This document shows, one piece after another, positions 43,201 through 55,200 of a stretch of DNA of 64,000 nucleotides (position 1 is the stretch's first letter; each line of letters begins with the position of its first letter). The stretch lies in contig CAXAMN010022673.1 of assembly GCA_963970005.1 (NCBI GenBank), positions 207,453 to 271,452 of the forward strand, in the 5' to 3' direction. Origin of the DNA: Durusdinium trenchii. Lineage: Eukaryota; Sar; Dinophyceae; Suessiales; Symbiodiniaceae. Position numbers and translations under genes: made by a program. The notes beneath the pieces were generated by a model. That model had not been told where the DNA came from and searched no databases. It was given only the letters and a program-made list of their open reading frames with translations.

Positions 43201-46200
43201 TCTTGCTATTGGGGTCTCCAGCTGGGCTAATTTTGTTCTTTGCGTTTGGGTTTCACCTTGCTCTCATTGCTCTCCTATCGTTTCGATGTTCCAAGTACGT
43301 GTTTTGCAAATGCTTCATCGCTCTCTTTAATATCATCTCGTCTAATTTTGCTTTTTCTTCTTCCATACATTTCTTGTGTGTAGCCGGCTCGTGTTGATTC
43401 CCTTTACGGTTATATCTTGGTGGGCTATGTGGTCTTCAATGGTCCCACAAGAGGTCTTTCAACACAAGACTGCTACACACTATATAGTGTAATTCTCCGC
43501 GCTCTTAAACAGCCTGTGACGTCCCCCTAAATCAGGGAGCCCGGGAGACCGTAATTTCCCTCACTCTAAAACGGCCTGTGGCTTCCTCCTATTTCTAAAC
43601 CCCTAAAATAGGCTCCATTTGGTGTCCTTTTGAGGGGTTCAAAAACGAGAGAAGCCACAGGCCGTTTTAGAGTGTAGGGAAATTACGGTCTCCCGGGCTC
43701 CCGTTTTTGGGGGACGTCACAGGCCGTTTAAGAGCGCGGGGAATTACACTATATAGTGTGTAGCGGACTTGTGTTGAAAGAGGTCCCCGGGAATTATCAG
43801 ACACCACATGTCACATGTCCCTTCAAGATTGGCGCCCCGAAGGGATCAACACAAGCCGGCTACACACAAAGAAGACTGGAAAAGGACAAGGAAACCAGAA
43901 GCTGCACAGAAAAAGCCGAAGCAACCGAAAAGCAAAGCAAACTCAGACAGAAAAGAGCGAAGAGAAAGCCAGACAGCCGGAAAAGACGAAACAAAAAGAG
44001 AGGAAGAGTTCAAGACCCGAAAGTCGAAGGAAGAAAGAACGCAAGGAAAGCAGAGAGAAAGAACAGAGAAAGACAGACAGCAAACCAGAAAGGAACCGAC
44101 CGTAAAACAAAATCGCAAAACGAAGAGGAAGAAAAGAGAAAAGAAAGCAAGCGCAATAAAGAAGAAGAGATACAAATATCAGTTAGGAGCAGAAAGAAAC
44201 ATGAAATGAACGAATCGTCGTTTGGATCGAACATAATGCATTCCATTAGATTGTGGTTGGCAGGTTTTTTGGTTCGACCGGATAAGAGCGCAGCGCGGAT
44301 GACGTTGACTGTCACAAACGACGCACGCACGGTTGGATTGAGAGCGACCAGCAGCCGGTCTCCGGAATTCCAACCCATCGGAAAAAAACACTACACTCCT
44401 GAAAGCTAACATAGACCCTGACAATGACCCCCCGGAAGATGGTTCCCCTCTACCAACCAGTGTTTTTCAGGGTCCATGTTAGTCTTCTAGGGTGTAACTC
44501 TCCCACCTCTCTGAGCGTTTTTCCTCGAAGTGTTTCCCTCCTCGATGCAAATCTTCACGAAGCCTTTCCGGCCCTTGAGGTAGGAGTACTCCACCTGGAG
44601 CGAGGTCAATAATCGCTGGAAATGGGCGGCGCCCGCGTTGGCCGAGAGAGGCAACCATCTTGACCCAGAAGGAAGGGGATGATCCACAAACAACTGGGGG
44701 TACATACCAGTTAAGCACCAAAGAACAGCTTCACCAGGAACCTGGAAAAACACACCAATCACTGACTGATCAGCAAAACCAGGAACCTGGGACCGTTGGG
44801 GACGGCTGCCACTCTCCCGCTCCGTTGGGAACCGGCATTGCACGATGAGTCTGGAAAAAAGAGCCGCTCCCCCAGGCTCAGGAAGGATGCCTGAAATCAA
44901 CCACCCCAATGCAGGTATAATAATGCATACATATGTAAAAAATATATATATATATGTATTACATATATATATATATATATATTGTATATACACTATATAT
45001 ATAACATATATACCACATCTATGGAGTGTCTGGGGCTGGAACATCATGGAGTGTCCGGTCGGACCTCGAAGAAGCAGTGAACCTGAAGCATCGAGTCGCT
45101 CCAGGTTTTCTTCACGATGATGATGATGATGAGGAGGAGGAGGAGGATTCAGCATCGAATCAAAAGAAGCACACCATGGACCTAAACCCCTGGCAGCCAG
45201 CAGTTGGGGGTGTTGATCACCCAACTGCTGGCTGCTTTGAGATCCAAGACTGTCGGCCAGGCACATGGTCCCCAAGACTGTCAGCCATACAGCTAGAGAA
45301 TACCAGATATACCAGGTCCAAGAGTTCATGGTTGCTGGGGTCCGTCAATCACGCTGCAATCACGCGTTGGATGCAAAGCGTCCAACACCATTGACACCTG
45401 GGCCTTTGTGGCCTGGGTGGTTCTGACCAGGAAAGACCAGCTGTACTTGCTGGTCAGGAGCCTGGAGATGCTTTTCCATAAATGCTCCAAATCAAATTCC
45501 CAAATTGAATTAGATGATATCAACCAAATCACCGTCACCGGCAGCCACCAGCAGCCCAGCAAGGACCCCCCGGTTTCATCACTTCCGATCCCTTACCCTG
45601 CCTTCCTCTCGGCGCTGCTGGCGAAGCACGCCTCCGCGAAGCCGCCGGGGATCAAGGCCGGGTCGGTGTCGGGCGTCTTCCACCACCTGCCATGGATGGG
45701 CTGGCTCGGGGCGGGGAAGGGAGAGAGGCTGCGTGGTCTGTCGCCGGCGAGAGACTGAGAAGCAATGGATGGCTGGTGCTCGTTGCGCGGAGTTGGGTGG
45801 GGCGGAGGGAGGGAGGCTTCGGCGAAGGGCTGTTCTGTTGAAATGAGATCGGGTATCCGCGGCGTGGTTCTAGAAATATGAACAAAGGGTCCAGGCACAG
45901 GACACGGCTTTTGAGCTGTTCCAAATCATGTTCCAATTGACTGCAGTGAATGTGTTGGTATACGCGCAATTGACTGGAGCCCCTCCCCACTCACGCATGC
46001 GCAGGCAAGCCTCACGATGGATGCCCGATCGGAGGAGCAGCAAAGGTTCCGATACATCTCCTGCACCCATGCCGTTGCGGTGGAGAAGTCAGCTGTTTGT
46101 CGACCAAGAAAATACAAAACACGAACGAGTAACTGGAGACATTTGCAAAGACCTGATCTGGGTTTTAGATAGCACACAGCCATCCAAACAAACACACGGC

Positions 46201-49200
46201 ACAATTTGTGTGAAAAATGTTCGAACGACGACCGTCGCACTGTCAAATTTATTCAAGGCAACCTGCTCGCAAAGATTCCTTGTTCCGCTGTTGGGTTTCA
46301 AAGCACACCTATAGAACTGTTTTATCTATATATATTTATTTATTGATATATTCATTTACACACCGGTGTTCTGGAAAGCATAGCCGTGAACACAATCCAA
46401 CGACCCACTCGCCTGATGCACCGGCACATGCTGGATGATGGGCGCGAAGCACAAAGCAACCTTCCGCCCCACGCCTGGGGGACCGTTGCCCTCATCGGCG
46501 AAAGAGTCCAGGTTGGAGGCCTGATTCAAAACACATCTCCACCACTTGTGCTGTCATAGGGCTGCGGTTCACAACACAGAGCTTCTGGCCTCATGTGAAA
46601 AGCCGGCTTTTCGTAAGCCAGTTGAACAGGATGCAGCAGAGGTGCAATCATGGAGTGCCATCCATCAGCAAGAAGACCGTGAGGGTGCAAGCACCACAAA
46701 TAGCGCTTTTCGTCTTTGATCCTCGGCGAGTTGCCCCCCAAAGTCGAAGGGCGGAGTCAGATTCTACTTTACCAACATGCCGCGAGCAGTTAGCAAACCA
46801 CATGGCGCCATCCTAGACATTGCTAGACAACTCCGCGGGCCTGTGCTTTAGGCCAACTGGAACGACAGAACACGGCAACTCAGTATATTAACTTTGCAAG
46901 GTCGTTCTTGGCCGGACAGGCGCGCAGGGAACCTTTCAAGTTGTTACGAACAGTGCTGATCAGTATACAGTTGTACTGTCACAAGCGGCAACGAGTGTGC
47001 AAATCTTGGGTGCGTCAGCTTTTGTTAAATATTGGCACACAGAAGTCCGCGTCCCTTCTTTTTGCTCTTTGAAGAGTCCGTTACGAAAGAACGAAAGGAA
47101 AAAGAAAGCAAGAAAGAAGGAAGGAAGGAAGGACGCCTCCTAGAGAGGACACCTTCTATAGATGGGAACAGGAGACATGAGGCACAGGCGCTGACAGTTG
47201 CACTCGGCTTGGCCGCCCCAAATCGGTTTTCATTTGGTACCCGGCGCGGTGCCCAATGAACACTGAGTTGTGCCAACGTTTCTTGCACCATAGCGCTTTG
47301 CTTGGCCAGGGGGCGCGCCATGATGCAAGAAATGTTTGCGGCCCTTTTGGTTTTGTTGGGGTGCCTTTAGAAACCAAAAGAAATTCAATGGCGTGAGAAA
47401 AGAACAGCCTGGCCAAAACCAGGCCACCACTCTCAAAACCAGGCAGCAAAAATTACTTCAGGAGCGGCTGACCTCCGGAGGAGGCGTAGATTAATTTAGC
47501 TGGCAGGCGTGGGCCTTGGAAAATCCAGGGGGCAAACTAAACAAACTATAAACGCAACAGAATTTCAATGGCATCATAAGACCACCCTGGGAAAATGTAA
47601 ACTAAAAACCATGCAGGAAAGCAGCCACCACACTAAAATCAGACAGGAAAGTACCACCTCATCAAAACTAGGCACAAAAATTAACCACCATACTTAAAAC
47701 CAGGCAGCAGTAATTGATTCAGGATGGTTTGGAGGAGGGGTAGATTAACTAGTTGGCAGGCATAGGCAGGGAAAATGCAGGGGGCAAACTAGAACAATGC
47801 ATGAATACCAAAAAATGCATTGAATCTGGGATTGAATACCCCCGCAAGACGTGATGCATCACCAGCCAACAAAAACCAGACAGTGAAAGCCAGGCAGGAA
47901 TGTAGCCACCGCATGAAAACCAAACAGGACAGTAGCCACCGTACTTAAAACCAGGCAGGAAAGTAGCGACCACACGACCTCATGCGTTGGAGGACATGAA
48001 TTCCATCGGGTTGGCCCGTGGAAGCTTCAGGGCTGGGATTGGTGTTTTGAAGCTGTGTCAAGCCATCGACGGAAAGAAAAAGCAGCATGCGGGACAGGCA
48101 CGTCTGGATCAAATGACGATAACGGGTTATCTGCTCCCGTCTACACTACAAATGTTGACTTTCAGTAATGACTACAAAGTGGTGACCTTCACGCCTGGAT
48201 AACCCCTGTATCTTTTCATATCTTTTCTGCTCCCCGCCCCCTCCTCAGCGGTGAATATTGTATCGCTGGTTGAGGAACTGAGATTTGCACTCAAAACGTG
48301 CGCACACACACAAATCTACATTAGATTAGATTATATATCCGCCGACCCCGGCGTGACTGTTGTTGATAAAAAGACCGGGAACGGATAAGGCTAAGGCTAA
48401 TCATATAAGTAAAGGCTAAGGCTATACCTCCCCTACCCCTCCGCAGCTTGGCTTAAGTGACGAAAAGGTCGCGAAATTAGCCAAGAATTAGCCAAGAATT
48501 GTCCAAGATTTGTCCAAGATTTCTCCATCCCAATTGATTTACATCTTAGGGCACCCTCTCCACCCGCGGGGGAAAATAAGCACGGTCCCTAAATGGTCCC
48601 GGGCTCGAATCCCGGCCTGGTCCCTGCCAGTGCCCTTGGTTTTCCTAGATTTTGCAACGTTTTCCGCTGGATTGCTAGGATTTTCAAAGGTTTTTGTAAG
48701 ATTTACTCATGCCTTTTTCGAGGGTTTTTCCAGGATTTTCCATGTTTTTTCTGGGAAGTTCTGTGGTTTCCTGAGATTTTCCACTCTTTTTTCTAAGGTG
48801 TTTTCGAAGGTTTTTTCTAGGAGTTTCTCCTCTATGCGCACCGCACGTGCAAGTTTTTTCTGCTCTTTTCTAGTGCTGTGCTCGCATTCTGCAAGTGTGC
48901 CGGTGGAGGCTTTTGGGTTCNNNNNNNNNNNNNNNNNNNNNNNNNNNNNNNNNNNNNNNNNNNNNNNNNNNNNNNNNNNNNNNNNNNNNNNNNNNNNNNN
49001 NNNNNNNNNNNNNNNNNNNNNNNNNNNNNNNNNNNNNNNNNNNNNNNNNNNNNNNNNNNNNNNNNNNNNNNNNNNNNNNNNNNNNNNNNNNNNNNNNNNN
49101 NNNNNNNNNNNNNNNNNNNNNNNNNNNNNNNNNNNNNNNNNNNNNNNNNNNNNNNNNNNNNNNNNNNNNNNNNNNNNNNNNNNNNNNNNNNNNNNNNNNN

Positions 49201-52200
49201 NNNNNNNNNNNNNNNNNNNNNNNNNNNNNNNNNNNNNNNNNNNNNNNNNNNNNNNNNNNNNNNNNNNNNNNNNNNNNNNNNNNNNNNNNNNNNNNNNNNN
49301 NNNNNNNNNNNNNNNNNNNNNNNNNNNNNNNNNNNNNNNNNNNNNNNNNNNNNNNNNNNNNNNNNNNNNNNNNNNNNNNNNNNNNNNNNNNNNNNNNNNN
49401 NNNNNNNNNNNNNNNNNNNNNNNNNNNNNNNNNNNNNNNNNNNNNNNNNNNNNNNNNNNNNNNNNNNNNNNNNNNNNNNNNNNNNNNNNNNNNNNNNNNN
49501 NNNNNNNNNNNNNNNNNNNNNNNNNNNNNNNNNNNNNNNNNNNNNNNNNNNNNNNNNNNNNNNNNNNNNNNNNNNNGACAGACAGACAGACAGACCATTA
49601 CATTGCATTGCATTGCACTGCACTGCACTACACTACATTACAGTACAAAACAAAACAATACAAAACAATACAATTACAATACAATACATACATTACTACA
49701 TACCTACTTACCTGCCTGCCTACATACATACATACATGCATACCATAGCATGACATAGCATAACATAGCATAGCATAACATACATACCATACCAGACCAC
49801 ACCATACCATACCATACTATACCATACTGTACCAAACCATTGCATTGCATTACATTACATTCATTACATTACATACATACTTTGGTGAAGTCGCTCCCTC
49901 TTCCCTGCCCAGTCTGACAGCAATGCATTTTCCACTCTCAGGCATTGCAAGTCATCAACGAACACCGGCCAGGATCGTGATCACGACCAAAGCTCTCTTC
50001 AACCCAATGGGTGCAAAGGAGAAGTCCCAGAGCCTTATGCAGCGGTGTCTCGGTATATGTTCTGAACATCTTAGGAAGCGTTGCAGCTGTCATGAGGAGG
50101 CGTCCAGGTTTTCGATATCGATTGACCGAAGATGGTGCAGCCCATCGACCTCTGGCTTGGATGGCCTCAAAGCTCCGATATTCATTGATCAGATCGAAGG
50201 ACGGTCCGGAATGTCGGACGACATGTGGCGTGAACAGACCAGTCTTCAATCCAACTGCTTTTGAGAAATCTCGGAACAGCTGCTCGTATTGAGCGAGAGT
50301 CAAGTCAAAAACTTTTGTATCTTGCTGTTTGACCTGGCGACCAATTGCACGTAGCAGCTTGTTTGCCCAACTTCGATGTGGGCTGTCAGCTAATACCACA
50401 TCATCTGAGGATCCAACTTTCGTCACCTCACCAAACTCAGAGTTCCCTAAGAGAACCCCCCAAGGTGAGTTGAAGGCTGCGACCGAGGGGACAATGTCAC
50501 GTCCTCTCAGTTCAAGAATCTCAGATGGACGAGTGTACAAGTCATACTGTAGTAAAACTGCACAAGCCGCATCAAAACAATGCAAATCAACACAATACTC
50601 TGCAACATGATAAATCACTTGCGGAACCATGCCAACACGTGATCCTCCAGCCCTTGAGCCTTTCCAAGCTGTCAGGGCTGCCCGACTGAGCGGGAACATG
50701 TCTCGTTCAGCTCTGTCCGGAATGGCCCGGAGTGTCAAATAACCAAACAGTGTATACGAAGCTGTTGTCATGGCTGCACTGTCTTCAAAAAACTGATCGA
50801 AGTAAATGGCCATGGCCTTGTCTGCTTGCCGTTCTGTCTGGGTCTTGCGCTTGGTTGCACGACTCCACTCCAAAAAATCATCAACGTGTTCAGCATATCT
50901 GAGTATTGTGTCCGGTCTCACTCGCTTGACTCTGAGAGCTCTCTCAGGCGGGCATTTCTCAAGGATCCTGTTGTACCGCTCGGTCTTGGGGATCGAGCTT
51001 AGTCTTGTTCTTCTTGAGATACAGCCACGCTTGTTTGGGCTCTCGGCCAAGGGCAACAAAGTCGAAGAACTGGTCGGGCCCCCCTTGCTTTGCGAGGAGT
51101 TCCAGCTTGGTTTCGTCCGGCGGATTGTCCCCTGCCGAGACGGCAGCCTTCCTTTGGCGACCGGTTCCGCTCGTTTTGCTCTTCGGTGTATAACACCTGA
51201 TCGAAGCTGACCAATGGTCTTGGATGTGTTGGTCAGTTTCCCCATGGCTTGAGCAGTGACCGGCGTGTACCAAAAGCTTTGCGTAAAGTCTACAAAAACT
51301 GTCGGGATATGCTCCTGCAAGACTAGTCCTGTTTTTGTAAACAAACTTGCCGCCAGGAAACTCAACTCTCTGTTGCCCTTTGAGCCACACACTATGTCGT
51401 CGGTGACAACAATGTCGTTCAAGCGCTCGAAGGCACGATGCTGAAGTGAAAATCTTTGTGTCTTTTTTGTATTGTTCGCCATAACTGCACATATCAAAGT
51501 TCACCTCAAACAAAGGCCCAGTGTGCATCGCTTTGACAAGTGGCTCAAATGTAAACAAGCGTGATGACTTCGGATTCTCTAGAGCCCAGGGTATCCCGTT
51601 TTTGTTGCGTGCCAAAATCACTTCGCATGTAAACAACGCCAACTCGACCCCCTCTGCCTCTCTTGCAAGATTCCGAAGAGTATTTCTAACCCCATGTCTA
51701 GCCCGTGACCAAATAGGGCATGGAGTACCTAAGTGCACAAAGCCGATGGTGCCACTTTTGATCCAACTCAAAATAAGTCGTTGTGTCTGTCTCCTACGAA
51801 GGTCGAAGGCCGGGTCATTGAGGACCTCGACAGCTTCTAGCACAGGTGCGCCAGCATCAGCCACGGCTCGACTGAGCCTGCCAGTCCCAGCAAACAACTC
51901 CAAGAAAAAACTGCTCTTGCCACAGGGTACAGCCCCTCTCACAGCGTCTCCAAACAATCCTCGCTTGCTCGATTGGCTGGGCTCAGCACTAAGCCCACTG
52001 CAAGGGTCTGGAGCAACTACAGAGGGTCCTCCCTCACGGTTGCGAGCACCACGATTGAAGTTGCGGGATGGTTCATCTGCCACATTCCGCTTTGTTTCGA
52101 CATGTCTCAAATGCCAAATCATTCCGCGCCCAAGTTGAAAAGCTGCTGCAACCCTGCACAACTTGTTCAAAGAAAAAGACCCACTTCTTCCTTTGGAAAG

Positions 52201-55200
52201 AGCAGATACTGTAGCCATGTTGTCTGAGATGGTCAGCTTTCGATGTGACATCAGCTCTCTGACTCTGCAGCTCCGCTTGAGAGATGACAAAGCCACACGG
52301 CACTCTTTGATGTTGATATGCTCATCACTATCCCTCCACCTTCTCGACCAGAGCAAACGAAAGTTCTGTCGGTCAGCAAAGAAGTCATCTAATGGCTCCA
52401 CCAGCGACGGAACATCAACGTCAATCCTCTTCGCAGGCTTTGCTCGAATCTGAGACCGAATGGCTGAGGTACCCAGCCAGGAGCCCTCCTGCAACGACTC
52501 CACCACCATTTTGGCATAGCCAGTTGAGAGGCCGGCTGGCCTACACACCGCACCCGGTTTCTCCTGCTCACAGCTATCAGTGCCCATGATATCTTGCAGT
52601 AGTTTCTCAAAAGCTTCTGCATCATGACGAGCAGCTGCGTTCTTCAGTGATTCCGGCATGGCAATAAACCTCCATTTTTCGTGCGTGGCGATGGCCTTCC
52701 TGATCAACTGCTCACCTGGCCTTGCGGCCATCAGGGCGTACCCAGTTGTGGATGAATCTCCAACCTCAACTGTCTTGCAGAGTGGTGCTCCAAGATCTCT
52801 CCAAGTTAGCCAAACAAGTGCCGCAGCCAGCTTGAGTTCTTTACGAACCGACGTCCAGACTTGCACCCTTCTATGTTGACTGACATCAATGAACCTGTAA
52901 ACATGATCTAAACAGCTAAGACCACAAGGTGTCAAGGCACACAACGACGTGTAGTGTCCTGTCCAGATCTGCAAGGTTTTGCCTTTGATCTTCTTGCGTC
53001 TCAAAAGGCCTAAGGTGGCCAAAAAGAACTTCCAAACCCTCTTCGGTTTGTTAATCAACACCTTCTGCTCAAAATCCAAAATGCATCCAACTGATTCAAG
53101 GCGTTTGACTGGCTTCTCTTGCGACCATGTAAGAGGAATCTCGGCCGCTTTGAAAGCGTCTGCAACACAACGTGACCTGTGCTCAACATCATCGTGGCTG
53201 CTCCCAACAATGGTAATGTTGTCGACATACACCCCCAACGATGTCCGGAAGTCCCCCAACTGCGGGGTGCATTTTCTTTCCCTGAACACCCCGTCGTTCC
53301 AGGGTGAGTGTTGCCTGCAGATATTGAGAACTGCCTCATTGCAAAGGAAGAGGGCCTATGACCACCCCATTGGTACTGCTTCAACGCATGGAAACAACAT
53401 CTCTTCGGGGCTAGTTGGGACCTCCCTCCGACAGCTCGGCTCATAGACCATTTCAGACTGAACTCCTAACTCTGCCCAGGTGCTGGCTTCCAGCGGATGA
53501 TTAAAGGCAAAATAGTGAGTGAGCTCCGGGATGGAAAAATTATAGAAAGCGTCATTAACATCTGCTTCAATGCCCCAGCCCTCGCCACTACTAATGTTTG
53601 CCAAATCCAGGTCACCATAGCATCTTGCAGACCCCAACCTAGTGGTAGGTGGAGGCTGATGGAGTCTGTTTGTCCCTCTACAGTCAAGAACCATCCTGAT
53701 TGCATCCGGAGTTTTCTTCTTCACAAAGAATGCTCCAATAAATGATCTGGGGGCCCTCCGGAGTTTCACCAGGCCAGCCCTGTCTAGCCTCAAAATGAAG
53801 TCAAGCATCTCAATGCAGGGTCCCAATATGGGGAAAAATTGGCATCTGTCGAATCGTCATAATGCTCCACCAGCTTTGCGGGTTCAACTGGCAGAAACTT
53901 TGTAATCCTCTTTGGCTGAACCTGGGATCGCAGCACTTTCAGCATTCCAGGGTCATAAGAGGCCAGGTTGTTCGGCATTCCATCATAAGAGATTTCAGCA
54001 GCTTGCATATCCCGGAGGGCAGACTCGGGCCCCAGACCGTCCGGCTTCTCACCGTACTGGAGCAAGGAGTCAACCACTCTCTGAAACACAAAGTCCTGGA
54101 CTGCAGTCGGCTGCCGTTCTGAGGCAAAATGTGGAGAATTGTTTGAATTCTTCTCTTGCAAAGCAAGCTTGTTCAGCGCTTCGCCGACCCATTGAGCTCG
54201 CTGTGGTTCAAAACATCCAGAGTCAGCAGCCCTCTCAAACATCATTGCACTGTTGAGGGGGAACGGATCACCATGCTTCCTCCGAGGATGACGGGCCGCC
54301 ATCCCAAGCCTCCTGAAAAATTGCTGTCAGGCCCTGCCCAAGGAGGCACGGACAGGCCTGAGCCCAAGCAGAAGTTAGGAGTCACCTGCGGAGCCTGTGG
54401 CACCGCCATCTTGCTTCTTCTTTTTCTTCTTCCACTTGGATTGACCATCATGGGTGTCACCATCAATCTCATACTTCTTGCCACCTTTGCCTCGGCCAAA
54501 TTCTTCACGATAAAGCCGCACCTGCTTTTGGATTTGTGAGCGCTCTTTCAACCTGTGGGTGATCCAGCTGTTCACGGCTGAGACATATGCTTGCCCTTGC
54601 GCTGTCACTGGTGACTCACTCACCACGTCAAGGCCTGAGAAATCAGGCGCAGCAGGGTTGCGTGCCACCGCCATCTCGAGAATGATCAGCCTTCTCACAA
54701 CATTTTCAAAGCAGCTCAAATTACTCAAGTCCAGCGGATCTCTTGAGAATCCAAGGCGCACCGTTTCCAGCAATGACTTGTGCTCGTGAGCAATGGCTGA
54801 GCTGGTTGGGATACCAGACGAGCGCACCCAAACATTGGGATAGGAAACGATGTCTCCGGGTCCGTCACGGATAGCTGTCAAGCCCAACAAACCCCCAATC
54901 AAAGAATTTCTCCTCCGACATGAGCGACAGTGCCTCTTGCAATGTCATATGACGTTTGCCTTGAGGGTCCTTGTGTTCACCCAGCAACCGGGCATCGCCC
55001 AATGAATCTTTCTTGCTTTCCTTAAACTTCTCAACCTCTCCCGTCGACATCTCCTTCACAAACTCAGTCTCATCGTCCCATTGCACGACTCCGAACTGCC
55101 CAAGTGCCACAATGTCTCCAACCAGTTCAGCAGGAATGGCCTGCCCAAAGCGTGTCGATGAGGGGTCAGCAACATACCACTGCTGTTCATCCACGTTCAC

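Larger units (their letters stand above)
46722..49937. other. intron 4 of acyltransferase, part 3' of the retroelement
   Basis: Contains GAAAGGAAGG purine tracts (about 47080-47135), a degenerate repeat built on AAAACCAGGCAG (47400-47970), a T-rich stretch before the 656-N gap, and the drifting microsatellite. No exon seen. Confidence 0.55.

Noticed and set aside
43756-44409. 217-codon plus-strand frame rich in Lys, Arg and Glu
   Set aside because: It is a purine-rich low-complexity stretch forming one side of the 43.6 kb foldback. No family motif, no exon-like codon bias.
48598-48632. tRNA-like T arm CCCGGGCTCGAATCCCGG
   Set aside because: No matching acceptor, D or anticodon stems upstream; the T-loop begins C, not T. 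At most a decayed fragment.
48510-49758. Long open frames in several phases across 48.5-49.8 kb
   Set aside because: They are open only because they cross 656 undetermined bases and a microsatellite.
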